Below, one piece after another: positions 1-8,288 of a stretch of 27,844 bases of DNA. Under the pieces are notes generated by a model, which did not search any database, had not been told where the DNA came from, and saw only the letters and a program-made list of their open reading frames with translations. Both the position numbers and the translations under genes were made by a program. The stretch comes from an uncultured Collinsella sp. (GTDB lineage Bacteria; Actinomycetota; Coriobacteriia; Coriobacteriales; Coriobacteriaceae). Each line of letters starts with the position of its first letter. Positions within the stretch are counted from its first letter, which is position 1. The stretch covers positions 1-27,844 of the forward strand of contig CABQKL010000014.1 of the NCBI GenBank assembly GCA_902464645.1, in the 5' to 3' direction.

Positions 1-686
1 GTCTTTCGGGCATTACCGCCAACCCCACGATCGGTCGCGTGAGCGATATGGTCGTAGCCCGCGGTGGCACATCGGTGCTCACCGAGGTGCCCGAGATGTT
101 TGGCGCGGAGAGCATTCTGCTCGATCGTTGCGAGAGCCAAGACGTCTTTAACGCGGCGGCCGACATGCTCAACGGCTTTAAGGACTACTTTATCAGCCAC
201 GGCGAGGTCGTCTATGAGAACCCGAGCCCCGGCAACAAGGACGGCGGCATTACCACGCTCGAGGACAAGAGCTGCGGCTGCGTGCAAAAGGGCGGATCTG
301 CCCCCATCGTCGACGTGCTGCCGTACGCCGGTCAGGCTACCAAGCATGGTCTGAACATGTTGTGCGGTCCGGGCAACGACATGGTATCCACCACGGCCCT
401 GACGGCTGCCGGCTGCCACGTGATCCTGTTCTCGACCGGCCGCGGCACGCCGTTTGGTGCGCCGGCGCCTACGCTCAAGGTGTTCACCAACCAGCGTCTG
501 TGCGACCACAAGGCCAACTGGATGGACTTTAACGCCGGTGTGGTCGCCACCGGCGAGCGCACGCTCGACGAGGCTGCCCATGACCTGTACCAGCTGGTGC
601 TGGACACGGCGAGCGGCAAGCTTACCAGCGCCGAGCGTCGCGGCTGTCACGAGATTAGCATCTGGAAGGACGGCGTCTGCCTGTAG
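1..686 (+). CDS. uxaA: Altronate dehydratase, C-terminal part (5' end outside window)
   Basis: The frame is open from base 3, so the gene enters from the left; the GTG at 39 is internal. About 227 residues are visible. UxaA-family enzymes (about 500 residues, an N-terminal SAF-like domain plus the large GD_AH_C domain) dehydrate D-altronate to 2-keto-3-deoxygluconate in the cytoplasm, late in the galacturonate route. The family is recognised from the run SGITANPTIGRVSDMV, the stretch NPSPGNKDGGITTLEDKS, the Cys pair in SCGCVQKGG and the ending HEISIWKDGVCL. Galactarate dehydratase (GarD) shares this fold and cannot be fully excluded from the C-terminal half, but the neighbouring polygalacturonase and hexuronate genes favour altronate. 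A strong terminator follows, so it ends a transcription unit separate from the symporter. Confidence 0.9.
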   Translation, partial: LSGITANPTIGRVSDMVVARGGTSVLTEVPEMFGAESILLDRCESQDVFNAAADMLNGFKDYFISHGEVVYENPSPGNKDGGITTLEDKSCGCVQKGGSAPIVDVLPYAGQATKHGLNMLCGPGNDMVSTTALTAAGCHVILFSTGRGTPFGAPAPTLKVFTNQRLCDHKANWMDFNAGVVATGERTLDEAAHDLYQLVLDTASGKLTSAERRGCHEISIWKDGVCL

Positions 687-733
687 CGATGACACGTTGA
701 GCGCGTGATCGGGCAAGCTGTTGCAAAGACCGG

Positions 734-772
734 ACGACCCCGCTGAGGACATTCTCGGCGGGGTCGTTTTTT
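734..772 (+). terminator. Rho-independent terminator after uxaA
   Basis: A perfect 10-bp stem (734-743 with 758-767, G+C rich) is extended by an inner GAG/CTC helix and followed directly by six T. It lies 48 bases after the uxaA stop. Confidence 0.9.
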
Positions 773-844
773 CGTTTCTCGTTGCGTTGTCGTGCACGGC
801 TTTTTTGGGGAAGGTTGCCCGGCACCTCCCTCATCTCCAGAGAA

Positions 845-860
845 CAATGAACGTTCACCT
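845..860. promoter_or_regulatory. AACGTT palindromic operator, copy 1
   Basis: The core TGAACGTTCA (848-857) is a perfect palindrome followed by CCT. It matches the consensus AGGTGAACGTTCACCT except in the first three left bases. It is the distal member of three copies upstream of the symporter gene, about 240 bases before the start codon. Confidence 0.7.
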
Positions 861-964
861 AGTGGTTGCGTGGTGCTGAATCGACTTAATAATCAAAAAT
901 GCAGGGATATTTTCATTTTCAGGTCCGTTCAACGGCAAAAAACGACCGTTCAAGGATAATATAC

Positions 965-980
965 AAGTGAACGTTCACCT
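965..980. promoter_or_regulatory. AACGTT palindromic operator, copy 2
   Basis: AAGTGAACGTTCACCT, with a perfect 12-bp palindromic core at 967-978. It lies in an A+T-rich stretch with several TATAAT-like hexamers (GATAAT before it, TATTAT overlapping its right end), so it probably overlaps the promoter. No clear -35 hexamer was found. Confidence 0.75.
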
Positions 981-1004
981 ATTATAAGCAATCGCGCATA
1001 ATCT

Positions 1005-1020
1005 AGCTAAACGTTCACCC
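1005..1020. promoter_or_regulatory. AACGTT palindromic operator, copy 3
   Basis: AGCTAAACGTTCACCC, a degenerate left half with a good right half. It is centred 40 bases after copy 2, close to four helical turns. This would suit a dimer-of-dimers repressor. Confidence 0.6.
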
Positions 1021-1097
1021 TGAACGGCATGCAGACAGACGTCGGTATGGACTCCAATGTCTTGTTCCAAGACAATCGAGAAAAGAGAGGGAGCTCG

Positions 1098-2657
1098 ATG
1101 ACTAACAAGATCGGTAAAAAGCGCAAGATCACATTCTGGACGCGCTTGGGCTTTGGTATGGGCGGCATGCTCAACTCTGGTGCCCTGACCTTTACGCACA
1201 GCTACATGGTGCTGTTCCTGTCCACGGAGTGCGGTCTGTCCGCAGGCGAGGCTGCGTTGATCAGCTCGTTCGCCATCTATCTCAACGCCATTCTGTGCCC
1301 GCTCATGGGCTTTGTGGCCGATAACTTTTACGCTACCAAGATCGGCCGTATCTTTGGCCGCCGCCGTTTCTGGATCTTGCTGGCAATCCCGATGATGGTC
1401 GCCGAGCCGCTCATCTTTGTGGCTACGCCGTTTGGTTTCCCGTACTACTTTGTGCTGTACCTGATCTACAACGTCGCGTATACGTTCTGCACCGCCAACC
1501 TGTCGCCGCTTACCATCGAGATGACCGACGACTTCAAGGAGCGTACGTACCTCACCGGCTACAAGCACCTCTTTGGTAACGCCGCCGGCTTCCTGATGGC
1601 AGCACTCGTCGGCTTTGGCTTTGGCACCTTCGGCGAGACCAACCCGTTCAGCTACTTCATCATCGCTACGGTCAACGCTTCGGTCATGGCAATCTCGCTG
1701 CTGTGCGTGTACCTGTCCACGTGGGAGCACACCCCCGAGGAGGTGGCTCAGGAGAAGATCGAGAGCGTCGGCGAGGGTATCAAGAAGTTCTTCATCGACG
1801 TTGTCTCTACCTTCCGCAATAAGTCCTTCCGCAAGGTCCTGTATGCACAGGTCTCCACGAAGCTCGCTGCTGCCTGCTGGTCTGCCTGCCTGTCCTTCTT
1901 CATCGTCTACTGCCTGCAGATTCCTAAGTCCTATGAGTCCGTGATGGAGATGCCCGGCAAGGTCGTCGCTATCGTCTGCACCGCCATCTGGGTTGCCCTC
2001 ATGGCCAAGAAGGGCTTCCACAAGTCTTGGTACCTGGCCAACGTCGGTTGCGCTGCGTGCATCATCGCCTACAACTACTTCGCCTTTGGTCAGATTAACG
2101 GCACCTCCACGGTCGCCATCGCCATGATTGCCTACCCCATCATCTTCGCCATCTGGAAGTTCTTCTACGTTGGTTTCCAGTACCTGCCCGATGTTTTGCT
2201 CAACTACATCCCCGATGTCGATGAGCTCATCACCCTGCGTCGTCGCGAGGGCATCTACAGCTCCGCTCAGCAGCTCTGCCAGCAGATCGCCCAGGCTATC
2301 GCCGTCAACGCATGGGCTATCGTCCTTGCTGCCTCCGGCTTCATTCAGACCGCCGGCAACAGCGACGCCGTGACCCAGCCCGCCACCGTGCCTCTGTACA
2401 TCTGCGGCTACATGCTTATCGGCTGCGCCGGCTTCTTCCTGCTCGCGGCTATCCTTGCCCGCGGCATCAAGATCGACAAGGAACAGTGCGACATCCTCTG
2501 CGACGAGATCAAGCGCGTCAAGGAGGGCGGCAAGATGGCCGACGTCCAGCCCGAGGTCAAGGCTCTTTGCGAGGAGCTCTCCGGCTTCAAGTACGAGGAC
2601 TGCTTCGCTCACAACAACGTTGGCTTCCAGGACGGCAGCGTAATCCCCGCCGAGTAG
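1098..2657 (+). CDS. GPH-family (MelB-like MFS) sugar:cation symporter, probable oligogalacturonide/uronide importer
   Basis: This 519-residue polytopic membrane protein probably has 12 membrane segments. It has the N-terminal pattern of the glycoside-pentoside-hexuronide (GPH, MFS_2) family: a basic start, then TRLGFGMGGMLNSG, a first loop containing GFVADNF, and GRRRFWILLAIP after segment 2. The start is set at ATG 1098, preceded by AGAGGGAGC at good spacing. An in-frame ATG at 1029 would add 23 residues but has no ribosome site and lies just beside the operators. It is longer than most GPH carriers (about 450-480) because of a cytosolic tail after the last helix. Three AACGTT operators lie upstream and pectin-degrading enzymes follow, so import of (oligo)galacturonides coupled to Na+ or H+ is inferred; the substrate is not visible in the sequence. 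Confidence 0.85.
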   Translation: MTNKIGKKRKITFWTRLGFGMGGMLNSGALTFTHSYMVLFLSTECGLSAGEAALISSFAIYLNAILCPLMGFVADNFYATKIGRIFGRRRFWILLAIPMMVAEPLIFVATPFGFPYYFVLYLIYNVAYTFCTANLSPLTIEMTDDFKERTYLTGYKHLFGNAAGFLMAALVGFGFGTFGETNPFSYFIIATVNASVMAISLLCVYLSTWEHTPEEVAQEKIESVGEGIKKFFIDVVSTFRNKSFRKVLYAQVSTKLAAACWSACLSFFIVYCLQIPKSYESVMEMPGKVVAIVCTAIWVALMAKKGFHKSWYLANVGCAACIIAYNYFAFGQINGTSTVAIAMIAYPIIFAIWKFFYVGFQYLPDVLLNYIPDVDELITLRRREGIYSSAQQLCQQIAQAIAVNAWAIVLAASGFIQTAGNSDAVTQPATVPLYICGYMLIGCAGFFLLAAILARGIKIDKEQCDILCDEIKRVKEGGKMADVQPEVKALCEELSGFKYEDCFAHNNVGFQDGSVIPAE

Positions 2658-2680
2658 GGCAGGCGCATCGTCCAAATCAC

Positions 2681-2725
2681 AGGGCCGTGCCACCGGAGAT
2701 CAACCGGCGGGTGCGGCCCTTTTTT
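2681..2725 (+). terminator. Rho-independent terminator after the symporter
   Basis: The arms AGGGCCGTGCCACCGG (2681-2696) and 2704-2720 pair imperfectly around a short loop and are followed by a six-T run. The downstream GH28 gene has no visible operator of its own, so partial read-through may supply its transcription. Confidence 0.8.
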
Positions 2726-2771
2726 AAAAACGAGTAGTATGAACTTCTGATTACATTTGAGGGAGAGACTC

Positions 2772-4367
2772 ATGGAGACGAACGTTATCTGGCGCAACGC
2801 CCGCGCGGCCGTTATCGAGCTCGACGACGGTGGCTACTTTACCTGTGCCGATACGTGGGAGATCTTTGTCAACGATGAGCCCGTCGGTACCACGAATACG
2901 GTCGAGACCTATGTTGACGGCCTGGTTCCCGGCAAGCGCAACCTCGTCCGCTTTGTCTGCGGCGAGCGCGAGCTGAGCGTGGGCGTCACCACGCCCGCGG
3001 AGCCCTTTACCATCAACGTTCGCGACTGCGGCGCCAAAGGCGATGCCGAGCACGATGACACCACCAATATCCAGGCTGCCATCATGGCTTGCCCCAAGGG
3101 CGGGCGCGTGCTGATTCCCGCCGGCAACTACCGCATCAAGTCCCTCTTCCTTAAGAGCAATATCAACATCGAGCTCGCCGAGGGAGCGGTGCTGTTGGCC
3201 CGTCACGATCGCGCGGCGCTTGCCTACATTCCGGGCACGGTCACAGGCGACGAGGGCGCCGGGTATGCCGTCACCGATATGCTGCCCCTGGGCCGCTGGG
3301 AGGGCGAGAGTTTCTCGACCTACTGCTCTACCTTTACGGGTCTGAGCGTGCGCGACGTGTGCATCTATGGTCGTGGTGCCATCGACGGTCAGACCGATTT
3401 TGCCGAGGACAACTGGTGGAACAAGGACTTTAAGAACATCTTTCGCCCCGAGGAGGGCCGCGAGGTCGCCCGCCCGCGCATGATCTTCCTATCCGAGTGT
3501 GAGAACGTGAGCTTGGCCGGCTTCACCGTCCGCAACAGCCCGGCGTGGAACATCCACCCCATCCTGTGCGAGCACGTCGATGCGCTCTGCCTGTCCATCG
3601 AGGGTCCCAAGAACTCCCACAACACCGACGGCTTCGATCCCGAGAGCTGCGGTTTTGTTCGCATCCTTGGTTGTCAGTTCTCAGTGGGTGACGACTGCAT
3701 CGCCATCAAGAGCGGCAAGCTGGGCATTGAGCCCGAGCTTCGTCCCGCCACGCACGACGTGCTGATCTCTCACTGCTACATGCACGATGGTCACGGCGCC
3801 GTGGTCCTGGGTTCAGAGGCTGCCGGCGGCATCAAGGACCTCACCGTGAGCAAGTGCCTCTTTGAGCGCACCGACCGCGGCCTGCGCGTCAAGACCCGCC
3901 GCGGGCGCGGCAAGGATGCCGTCAACGAGGGCATTACCTTTGAGCACATTCGCATGGACGAGGTGCTCACGCCCTTCGTGGTCAACTCCTTCTACTTCTG
4001 TGACAAGGATGGCAAGACCGATTACGTGCAGTCTCGCGAGGCTTTGCCTGTCGACGACCGCACGCCCGGCTTTGGTGCCACGACGTTTTGCGATATCGAG
4101 GCTACCAACTGCCATGCTGCCGCGGCCTACATCACGGGCCTGCCCGAGAGCAAAGTAACGCGCCTGACGTTCCAGGATGTCCACGTGACCTTTGCCGACG
4201 ATGCTGAGCCCTTTGTTCCGGCCATGGCCTGCGGCGTTGAGCCCATGGTGCGTCAGGGCATCATTGCGCAAAACGTCAAGGTACTCGACCTGCAAAATGT
4301 GGTGATCGAGGGCCAGGACGGCGAGGAGCTGCAGCTCCAGAACGTCGACAAGGTTGTCCGTTCCTAA
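2772..4367 (+). CDS. Polygalacturonase, glycoside hydrolase family 28
   Basis: This 531-residue enzyme should hydrolyse alpha-1,4-galacturonosyl bonds. Residues about 1-85 look like the N-terminal beta-sandwich domain seen in exo-acting bacterial GH28s; the right-handed beta-helix follows. All four GH28 signatures are present: NTDG (N284-G287), G-D-D (Asp307/Asp308, catalytic acids), GHG (His341) and R-V-K (Arg372-Lys374, usually R-I-K). There is no signal peptide, so it should act in the cytoplasm on imported oligomers, probably releasing galacturonate from chain ends. The start at ATG 2772 follows GAGGGAGAG; an upstream in-frame TTG at 2757 would include the ribosome site itself. The gene lies 114 bases after the symporter across a terminator. 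An exo mode and the precise substrate (homogalacturonan or rhamnogalacturonan ends) are inferred. Confidence 0.93.
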   Translation: METNVIWRNARAAVIELDDGGYFTCADTWEIFVNDEPVGTTNTVETYVDGLVPGKRNLVRFVCGERELSVGVTTPAEPFTINVRDCGAKGDAEHDDTTNIQAAIMACPKGGRVLIPAGNYRIKSLFLKSNINIELAEGAVLLARHDRAALAYIPGTVTGDEGAGYAVTDMLPLGRWEGESFSTYCSTFTGLSVRDVCIYGRGAIDGQTDFAEDNWWNKDFKNIFRPEEGREVARPRMIFLSECENVSLAGFTVRNSPAWNIHPILCEHVDALCLSIEGPKNSHNTDGFDPESCGFVRILGCQFSVGDDCIAIKSGKLGIEPELRPATHDVLISHCYMHDGHGAVVLGSEAAGGIKDLTVSKCLFERTDRGLRVKTRRGRGKDAVNEGITFEHIRMDEVLTPFVVNSFYFCDKDGKTDYVQSREALPVDDRTPGFGATTFCDIEATNCHAAAAYITGLPESKVTRLTFQDVHVTFADDAEPFVPAMACGVEPMVRQGIIAQNVKVLDLQNVVIEGQDGEELQLQNVDKVVRS

Positions 4368-4382
4368 CTCGGGTTGATGACC

Positions 4383-4419
4383 AGGGCTGCATTGTCGGAT
4401 AAATCGGCAATGCAGCCCT
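4383..4419 (+). terminator. Hairpin after the GH28 gene
   Basis: A perfect 12-bp inverted repeat (AGGGCTGCATTG with 4408-4419) surrounds a 13-base loop, 15 bases after the GH28 stop. Only two T follow, so it may be a weak terminator, an RNA-stability hairpin, or both. Confidence 0.5.
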
Positions 4420-4471
4420 TGTGCGATACGGCCGTGTGCGCTGCGCTACGCATCATGGTGAAAGGGAATAC

Positions 4472-5281
4472 ATGCTCAATAAAACGATTCCTGTCGGGGT
4501 CGATGGCTCGTCTGCCACGATTACGTCTTATGTTTTTGCCCCGACCGAAGATGCTTATGCTTTAAAACCGCTGCCTGCAGTTGTGGTCGTGCCAGGAGGC
4601 GGCTACGATCACGTTTCGCCGCGCGAAGGCGAGCCGGTAGCGCTCCGTTTGTTGGCGATGGGCTACCAAGCGTTTGTACTGAACTATTCGGTTGCTCCGG
4701 CTGTCTATCCGCTGGCATTGCAAGAACTCGCGCGGGCGGTCGATACCGTCCGAAGCCATGCGGCAGAGTACTGTGTCGATCCTGATCGGATTACGGTCAT
4801 GGGTTTTTCGGCCGGTGGGCATCTAGTTGGCTTGCTCGGGGCGCTTTGGGACCAACCCTGGCTTGCAGAGTCGATTTCGGCATCGCCTGAGTCGATTCGG
4901 CCTGACACACTTTGCTTGGGCTATCCGGTCGTAAGCTCGGGGGCCTATGCTCATCGTGGTTCGTTTGAACACCTAACGGGTGCCGATGGCGCTTTGGCTC
5001 AAAAGTTGTCGATCGAGAATATGGTGGGCGATGGCTTCCCCCGTACGTTCTTGTGGCATACCGCCGAGGATGCATCGGTACCAGTTCAAAATAGCCTCCT
5101 TCTTGCGCAGGCTCTTGCCGACCACGGGATTGGCTTTAGCCTACATGTCTTTCCGCATGGAAAGCATGGGGCATCGCTCGCCACGGCCCAAACGGCATTT
5201 AAGGGCTGCGCCGAGCATATTCAGCCACAAGTTCAGGGCTGGCCTGAACAGTTCGTTGCATGGGAGCGTGATGGACGATGA
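4472..5281 (+). CDS. Alpha/beta-hydrolase esterase (BD-FAE / acetyl-esterase type)
   Basis: This 269-residue serine hydrolase resembles the bacterial acetyl/feruloyl esterase branch of the hormone-sensitive-lipase-like fold. The oxyanion region reads VVVPGGGYDHVSPREGEP, and the nucleophile elbow is G-F-S-A-G with Ser113. A probable acid lies in HTAEDASVP and the catalytic His in GKHGAS. No signal peptide is seen. The start at ATG 4472 follows GAAAGGGA; the earlier in-frame start at 4421 lies just beyond the preceding hairpin and lacks a ribosome site. The stop overlaps the next start by four bases (ATGA), so translation is coupled to the CE8 fusion gene. In this setting it probably removes acetyl (or feruloyl) groups from imported pectin fragments; the acyl group is inferred. 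Confidence 0.82.
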   Translation: MLNKTIPVGVDGSSATITSYVFAPTEDAYALKPLPAVVVVPGGGYDHVSPREGEPVALRLLAMGYQAFVLNYSVAPAVYPLALQELARAVDTVRSHAAEYCVDPDRITVMGFSAGGHLVGLLGALWDQPWLAESISASPESIRPDTLCLGYPVVSSGAYAHRGSFEHLTGADGALAQKLSIENMVGDGFPRTFLWHTAEDASVPVQNSLLLAQALADHGIGFSLHVFPHGKHGASLATAQTAFKGCAEHIQPQVQGWPEQFVAWERDGR

Positions 5282-7443
5282 GCGAAAGTATCTATACGCT
5301 GCGCGTTTCGAGGGCTGCGGCAGGAGCGTATCCAACGATTTCCGATGCCTTGGCGGCAGCCGATCAGCTCTATCCGGATGCCGAGCAACCGGTGATGATT
5401 CGCGTCGATCCGGGCGAGTATTGCGAGCGGGTCGAGATTCATCGCTCGCATGTGACGATTGAGGGAGAGACGGCCGACAGCGTGCGTATCGTGGGCAGCC
5501 TGGGTGCCAAGATGCCTTCGGAGGACGGCTCGGGCGTCGACGGCACGCTCGGCACGTTTAGGACCTATACCGTTTTGGTCGATGCCGACGACGTACGGCT
5601 CGAGAACCTCACGATCGAAAACGATGCGGGCGATGGGCGCGAGGTCGGTCAAGCGATTGCCCTGTATGCTGATGGCGACCGTCTGGTTGTCGATGCCTGC
5701 TGCATTAAGGGACACCAAGACACGCTGTTTTTGGGTCCGCTGCCGCCGCATGAGGCCAAACCGGGCGGGTTTATAGGACCCAAACAGTATGCGCCGCGCC
5801 GGGTGGGGCGCCAGTATTTTCGACGTTGCCGGATCGAGGGCGATGTCGACTTTATCTTTGGCGGCGCGCGTGCCTACTTTGAGGGGTGCGAGATTCGCTC
5901 GCTCAACCGCGATATGGACGTGAACGGCTACGTGACGGCGGCGTCGACGCCCGAAGGCGAGCCGCACGGCTTTGTGTTCCACGGCTGTTCGTTTACAGCT
6001 CCGGATGGCGTGGCGCCGGATTCGGTCTACCTGGGTCGTCCTTGGCGCGAATGGGCGCAAACTGTGCTGATCGATTGCTGGCTGGGGCGACATATCAAGC
6101 GCGAAGGCTGGTGGGATTGGAATAAGCCGGCGGCACACAACTGCGTGCAGTATGCTGGCGCGATTCTGCATGGGCCGGCGGGTGATACTACCGGCTGGGT
6201 GCCGTGGGCGAATGAACTCGATGTGATGGCTGCCGCCGGGTACGCTCGCGAGCAGGTGCTTGCCGGTGGGGATGGCTGGGATCCCGAGAGCGGCGACGGT
6301 GATGCGGTTGAGACGGCTGAACTGTCTGCCAACGGCCGCACCGTGCACATCGAGACGTACTGCGAAGACGAACCTGCGCTGCGTGCCCGGCTGAAGCGCG
6401 AGGGGCGTTCGGCTGCTTTTACGGGCAAGACTCCTGCGGATTTTGAGGCATGGAAGATTGCGACCAGGACTCGTCTGTACGATGTTTTGGGCCTTTCGCT
6501 TATGGACCGCGTCCCGATTGAGATTCGTGAGCTCAGCCGCGTGCGGGTTGCCGGCGGCATCGTGCGCACCCATGCGATGTTGCAGGTCGAGCGCGATGTT
6601 TGGATGCCGTTCTACCTGTTGGAACCGTCTCATCCTAAGCTTGATGAGCGGGGACTCAAACGCTGTTATATCTGCCCGCATGGCCATCAGGGAGCGGGTG
6701 CTGCAAGCGTAGCCGGTGTTGCGGGCGTGCCGGCTGTCGATGATGCCGTGCGTAAGTTCAATTACGACTACGGTCTGCGTTTGGCACGCATGGGTTACGT
6801 GACCGTCTGCCCTGATGCGCGCGGTTGGGGATACCGTCGTGACTGGAAGGGTCAGGGCGATGACGAGAACAGCTACCTGCGCGGTACGTGTCTGAATCAA
6901 GCACGTATGGCCGAGCCACTGGGTCTTACGGTCGCGGGCCTCAACGTCTGGGACAACATGCGCTTGATCGATTACTTGGAGGCGCGCGGCGACATTGCCA
7001 TGGATGACCTGGGTTGCTTTGGTTTTTCGGGTGGCGGCTACATGACGTTGTACCTGGCCGCACTCGACCCGCGTGTGCGCAAGGCGTTTGTCTCGGGCTA
7101 TCTGTACGGTGTCGACGATTCGCTGCTGCATCTCAATGGCAATTGCAGCTGCAACTACACACCCGGACTTTGGCGCTTACTCGACATGGGCGATATTGCC
7201 TCGCTCATCGCGCCGCATCCGCTGCTGGTGCAAAGCTGCGAAGAGGATCATCTGAACGGTTCGCGCGGGCTGAAAAATGTTGGCGAGCAGCTCGAGATCG
7301 TGCGCGATGCCTACAAGTTGCTGGGTCGCAGAGATGGCCTGCGGCACGAGGTGTGTCCGGGTGAACACCATCTGGGCGTGGCGCATCTTGCCGAGGATAT
7401 CGAATGGCTCGATTCGCACGTTGCGGAATGCGCCCGTGCATAG
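5278..7443 (+). CDS. Two-domain pectin methylesterase (CE8) fused to an alpha/beta-hydrolase esterase
   Basis: This 721-residue protein has two catalytic units. Residues about 1-330 form a CE8 pectin methylesterase beta-helix with the family residues Gln125 (GQAIAL), Gln147-Asp148 (QDTLF), Asp191 (VDFIFGG) and Arg254/Trp256 (LGRPW). These are expected to de-methylate galacturonate units. Residues about 355-721 form an alpha/beta-hydrolase resembling the Abhydrolase_7/acetyl-xylan-esterase group, with an HGHQGAG loop, nucleophile Ser584 in GFSGGG, an acid region SCEEDH and the terminal His region PGEHHLG. There is no signal peptide. One polypeptide would thus remove both methyl and acyl esters. 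It overlaps the upstream esterase gene by four bases. The second domain's substrate is inferred from context; it might instead act on another sugar ester. Confidence 0.88.
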   Translation: MSESIYTLRVSRAAAGAYPTISDALAAADQLYPDAEQPVMIRVDPGEYCERVEIHRSHVTIEGETADSVRIVGSLGAKMPSEDGSGVDGTLGTFRTYTVLVDADDVRLENLTIENDAGDGREVGQAIALYADGDRLVVDACCIKGHQDTLFLGPLPPHEAKPGGFIGPKQYAPRRVGRQYFRRCRIEGDVDFIFGGARAYFEGCEIRSLNRDMDVNGYVTAASTPEGEPHGFVFHGCSFTAPDGVAPDSVYLGRPWREWAQTVLIDCWLGRHIKREGWWDWNKPAAHNCVQYAGAILHGPAGDTTGWVPWANELDVMAAAGYAREQVLAGGDGWDPESGDGDAVETAELSANGRTVHIETYCEDEPALRARLKREGRSAAFTGKTPADFEAWKIATRTRLYDVLGLSLMDRVPIEIRELSRVRVAGGIVRTHAMLQVERDVWMPFYLLEPSHPKLDERGLKRCYICPHGHQGAGAASVAGVAGVPAVDDAVRKFNYDYGLRLARMGYVTVCPDARGWGYRRDWKGQGDDENSYLRGTCLNQARMAEPLGLTVAGLNVWDNMRLIDYLEARGDIAMDDLGCFGFSGGGYMTLYLAALDPRVRKAFVSGYLYGVDDSLLHLNGNCSCNYTPGLWRLLDMGDIASLIAPHPLLVQSCEEDHLNGSRGLKNVGEQLEIVRDAYKLLGRRDGLRHEVCPGEHHLGVAHLAEDIEWLDSHVAECARA

Positions 7444-7512
7444 CCCCTCGGCATGCTGCGAATAAACGGTACGTTCCTGTATGACCGCCGATGGGCGGAT
7501 GAGGAGAGGATT

Positions 7513-8181
7513 ATGGAAACGAAGAGCTTGAGTGAATCGACCATTTGCTGCTTTGGCGACTCAACGACCTGGGGCGACAACGGCTGCGGTGGGGGAGGCA
7601 ACGACATCTCGTGGACCTCGCATTTGGGCGCGTTGCTGGGAGGCGCGGTCATCGAGAACTTTGGCATCAAGGGTTCGCGTATCGCCGTCAAGGCCGACCG
7701 CAGCGATTCGTTTGTCGAGCGCCTGGACGGCATCGACGATGCGGCCGATATCTACATCGTCTTTGGCGGCGTTAACGACTTTAGCCGCAACGTGCCGCTT
7801 GGCGAGTTGGGCAGCACCGATATGCATGAGTTCTATGGTGCGGTCGACTATCTGATCCGAACCATCACGGTGCGCTCACCTCGGGCAAAGCTCGTGTTTA
7901 TGACGCCGTGCAAGACGAGCGGTAAGCACGAGAAGGATATCCCGGCAAGCGATGAGCTCAATCACCTGGGGTTGACGCAGGTCGCCTACGTGCGGGCGAT
8001 GCTCGAAGTCTGCGACCGCTACTCCGTTCCGGTGATTGACCTGTATGCGCAAAGTGGCATCAGCCCGTTTTTGCCAGAGCACCGCGAGCTCTATATGCCG
8101 GACGGTCTGCATTACAGTCCTGCCGGCTATGAGCGCCTGGCGCATCGCATCGCCGCGGGTCTCACCGCCGTTTGCCGCTAA
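7513..8181 (+). CDS. SGNH/GDSL-family esterase, probable (rhamno)galacturonan acetylesterase
   Basis: This 222-residue cytosolic SGNH hydrolase has all four blocks: FGDSTTWG (Ser17), the Gly block in NFGIKGSRI, FGGVNDF (G-x-N-D) and DGLHYSPAGY with Asp197 and His200. The small size and the lack of a signal peptide fit an intracellular deacetylase. It could act like CE12 rhamnogalacturonan acetylesterases, although family assignment needs a search. The start at ATG 7513 follows GAGGAGAGGA; a TTG/CTG-type start near 7453 would be non-canonical and lacks a ribosome site. It is the last gene before the operator-containing hairpin that separates this cluster from GH105. Confidence 0.82.
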   Translation: METKSLSESTICCFGDSTTWGDNGCGGGGNDISWTSHLGALLGGAVIENFGIKGSRIAVKADRSDSFVERLDGIDDAADIYIVFGGVNDFSRNVPLGELGSTDMHEFYGAVDYLIRTITVRSPRAKLVFMTPCKTSGKHEKDIPASDELNHLGLTQVAYVRAMLEVCDRYSVPVIDLYAQSGISPFLPEHRELYMPDGLHYSPAGYERLAHRIAAGLTAVCR

Positions 8182-8195
8182 AAGTCTGCCGTTTG

Positions 8196-8233
8196 CGGGG
8201 AATATAGGGTTAACGTTCACCCTATATTCCCCG
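8196..8233 (+). promoter_or_regulatory. 15-bp perfect inverted repeat with an AACGTT operator in its loop
   Basis: The arms 8196-8210 and 8219-8233 are perfect complements separated by eight bases, TAACGTTC. The inner part of the repeat plus loop is operator copy 4 (8207-8222, GGGTTAACGTTCACCC). No T run follows, so it is not a classic terminator. As DNA it is a much-extended operator; as RNA it would be a very stable hairpin just after the SGNH gene. Confidence 0.7.
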
Positions 8234-8247
8234 TTCGCGTTACACTA

Positions 8248-8263
8248 GGGGTAACGTTCACCT
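8248..8263. promoter_or_regulatory. AACGTT palindromic operator, copy 5
   Basis: GGGGTAACGTTCACCT lies 25 bases before the GH105 start codon and 41 bases (centre to centre) after copy 4. This repeats the roughly 40-base spacing of copies 2 and 3 and fits roadblock or promoter repression of the GH105 unit. Confidence 0.7.
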
Positions 8264-8288
8264 ATCGTTTATGTCAGAGGGGACAGCA

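Noticed and set aside
975..2693. 572-residue open frame on the - strand opposite the symporter
   Set aside because: A shadow frame of a high-G+C gene: no ribosome site, low-complexity Asp/Gly/Leu-rich composition, and the opposite frame is a clear transporter.
5233..7131. 632-residue - strand frame opposite the CE8 fusion
   Set aside because: No recognisable domain and full overlap with a protein whose catalytic motifs are all present.
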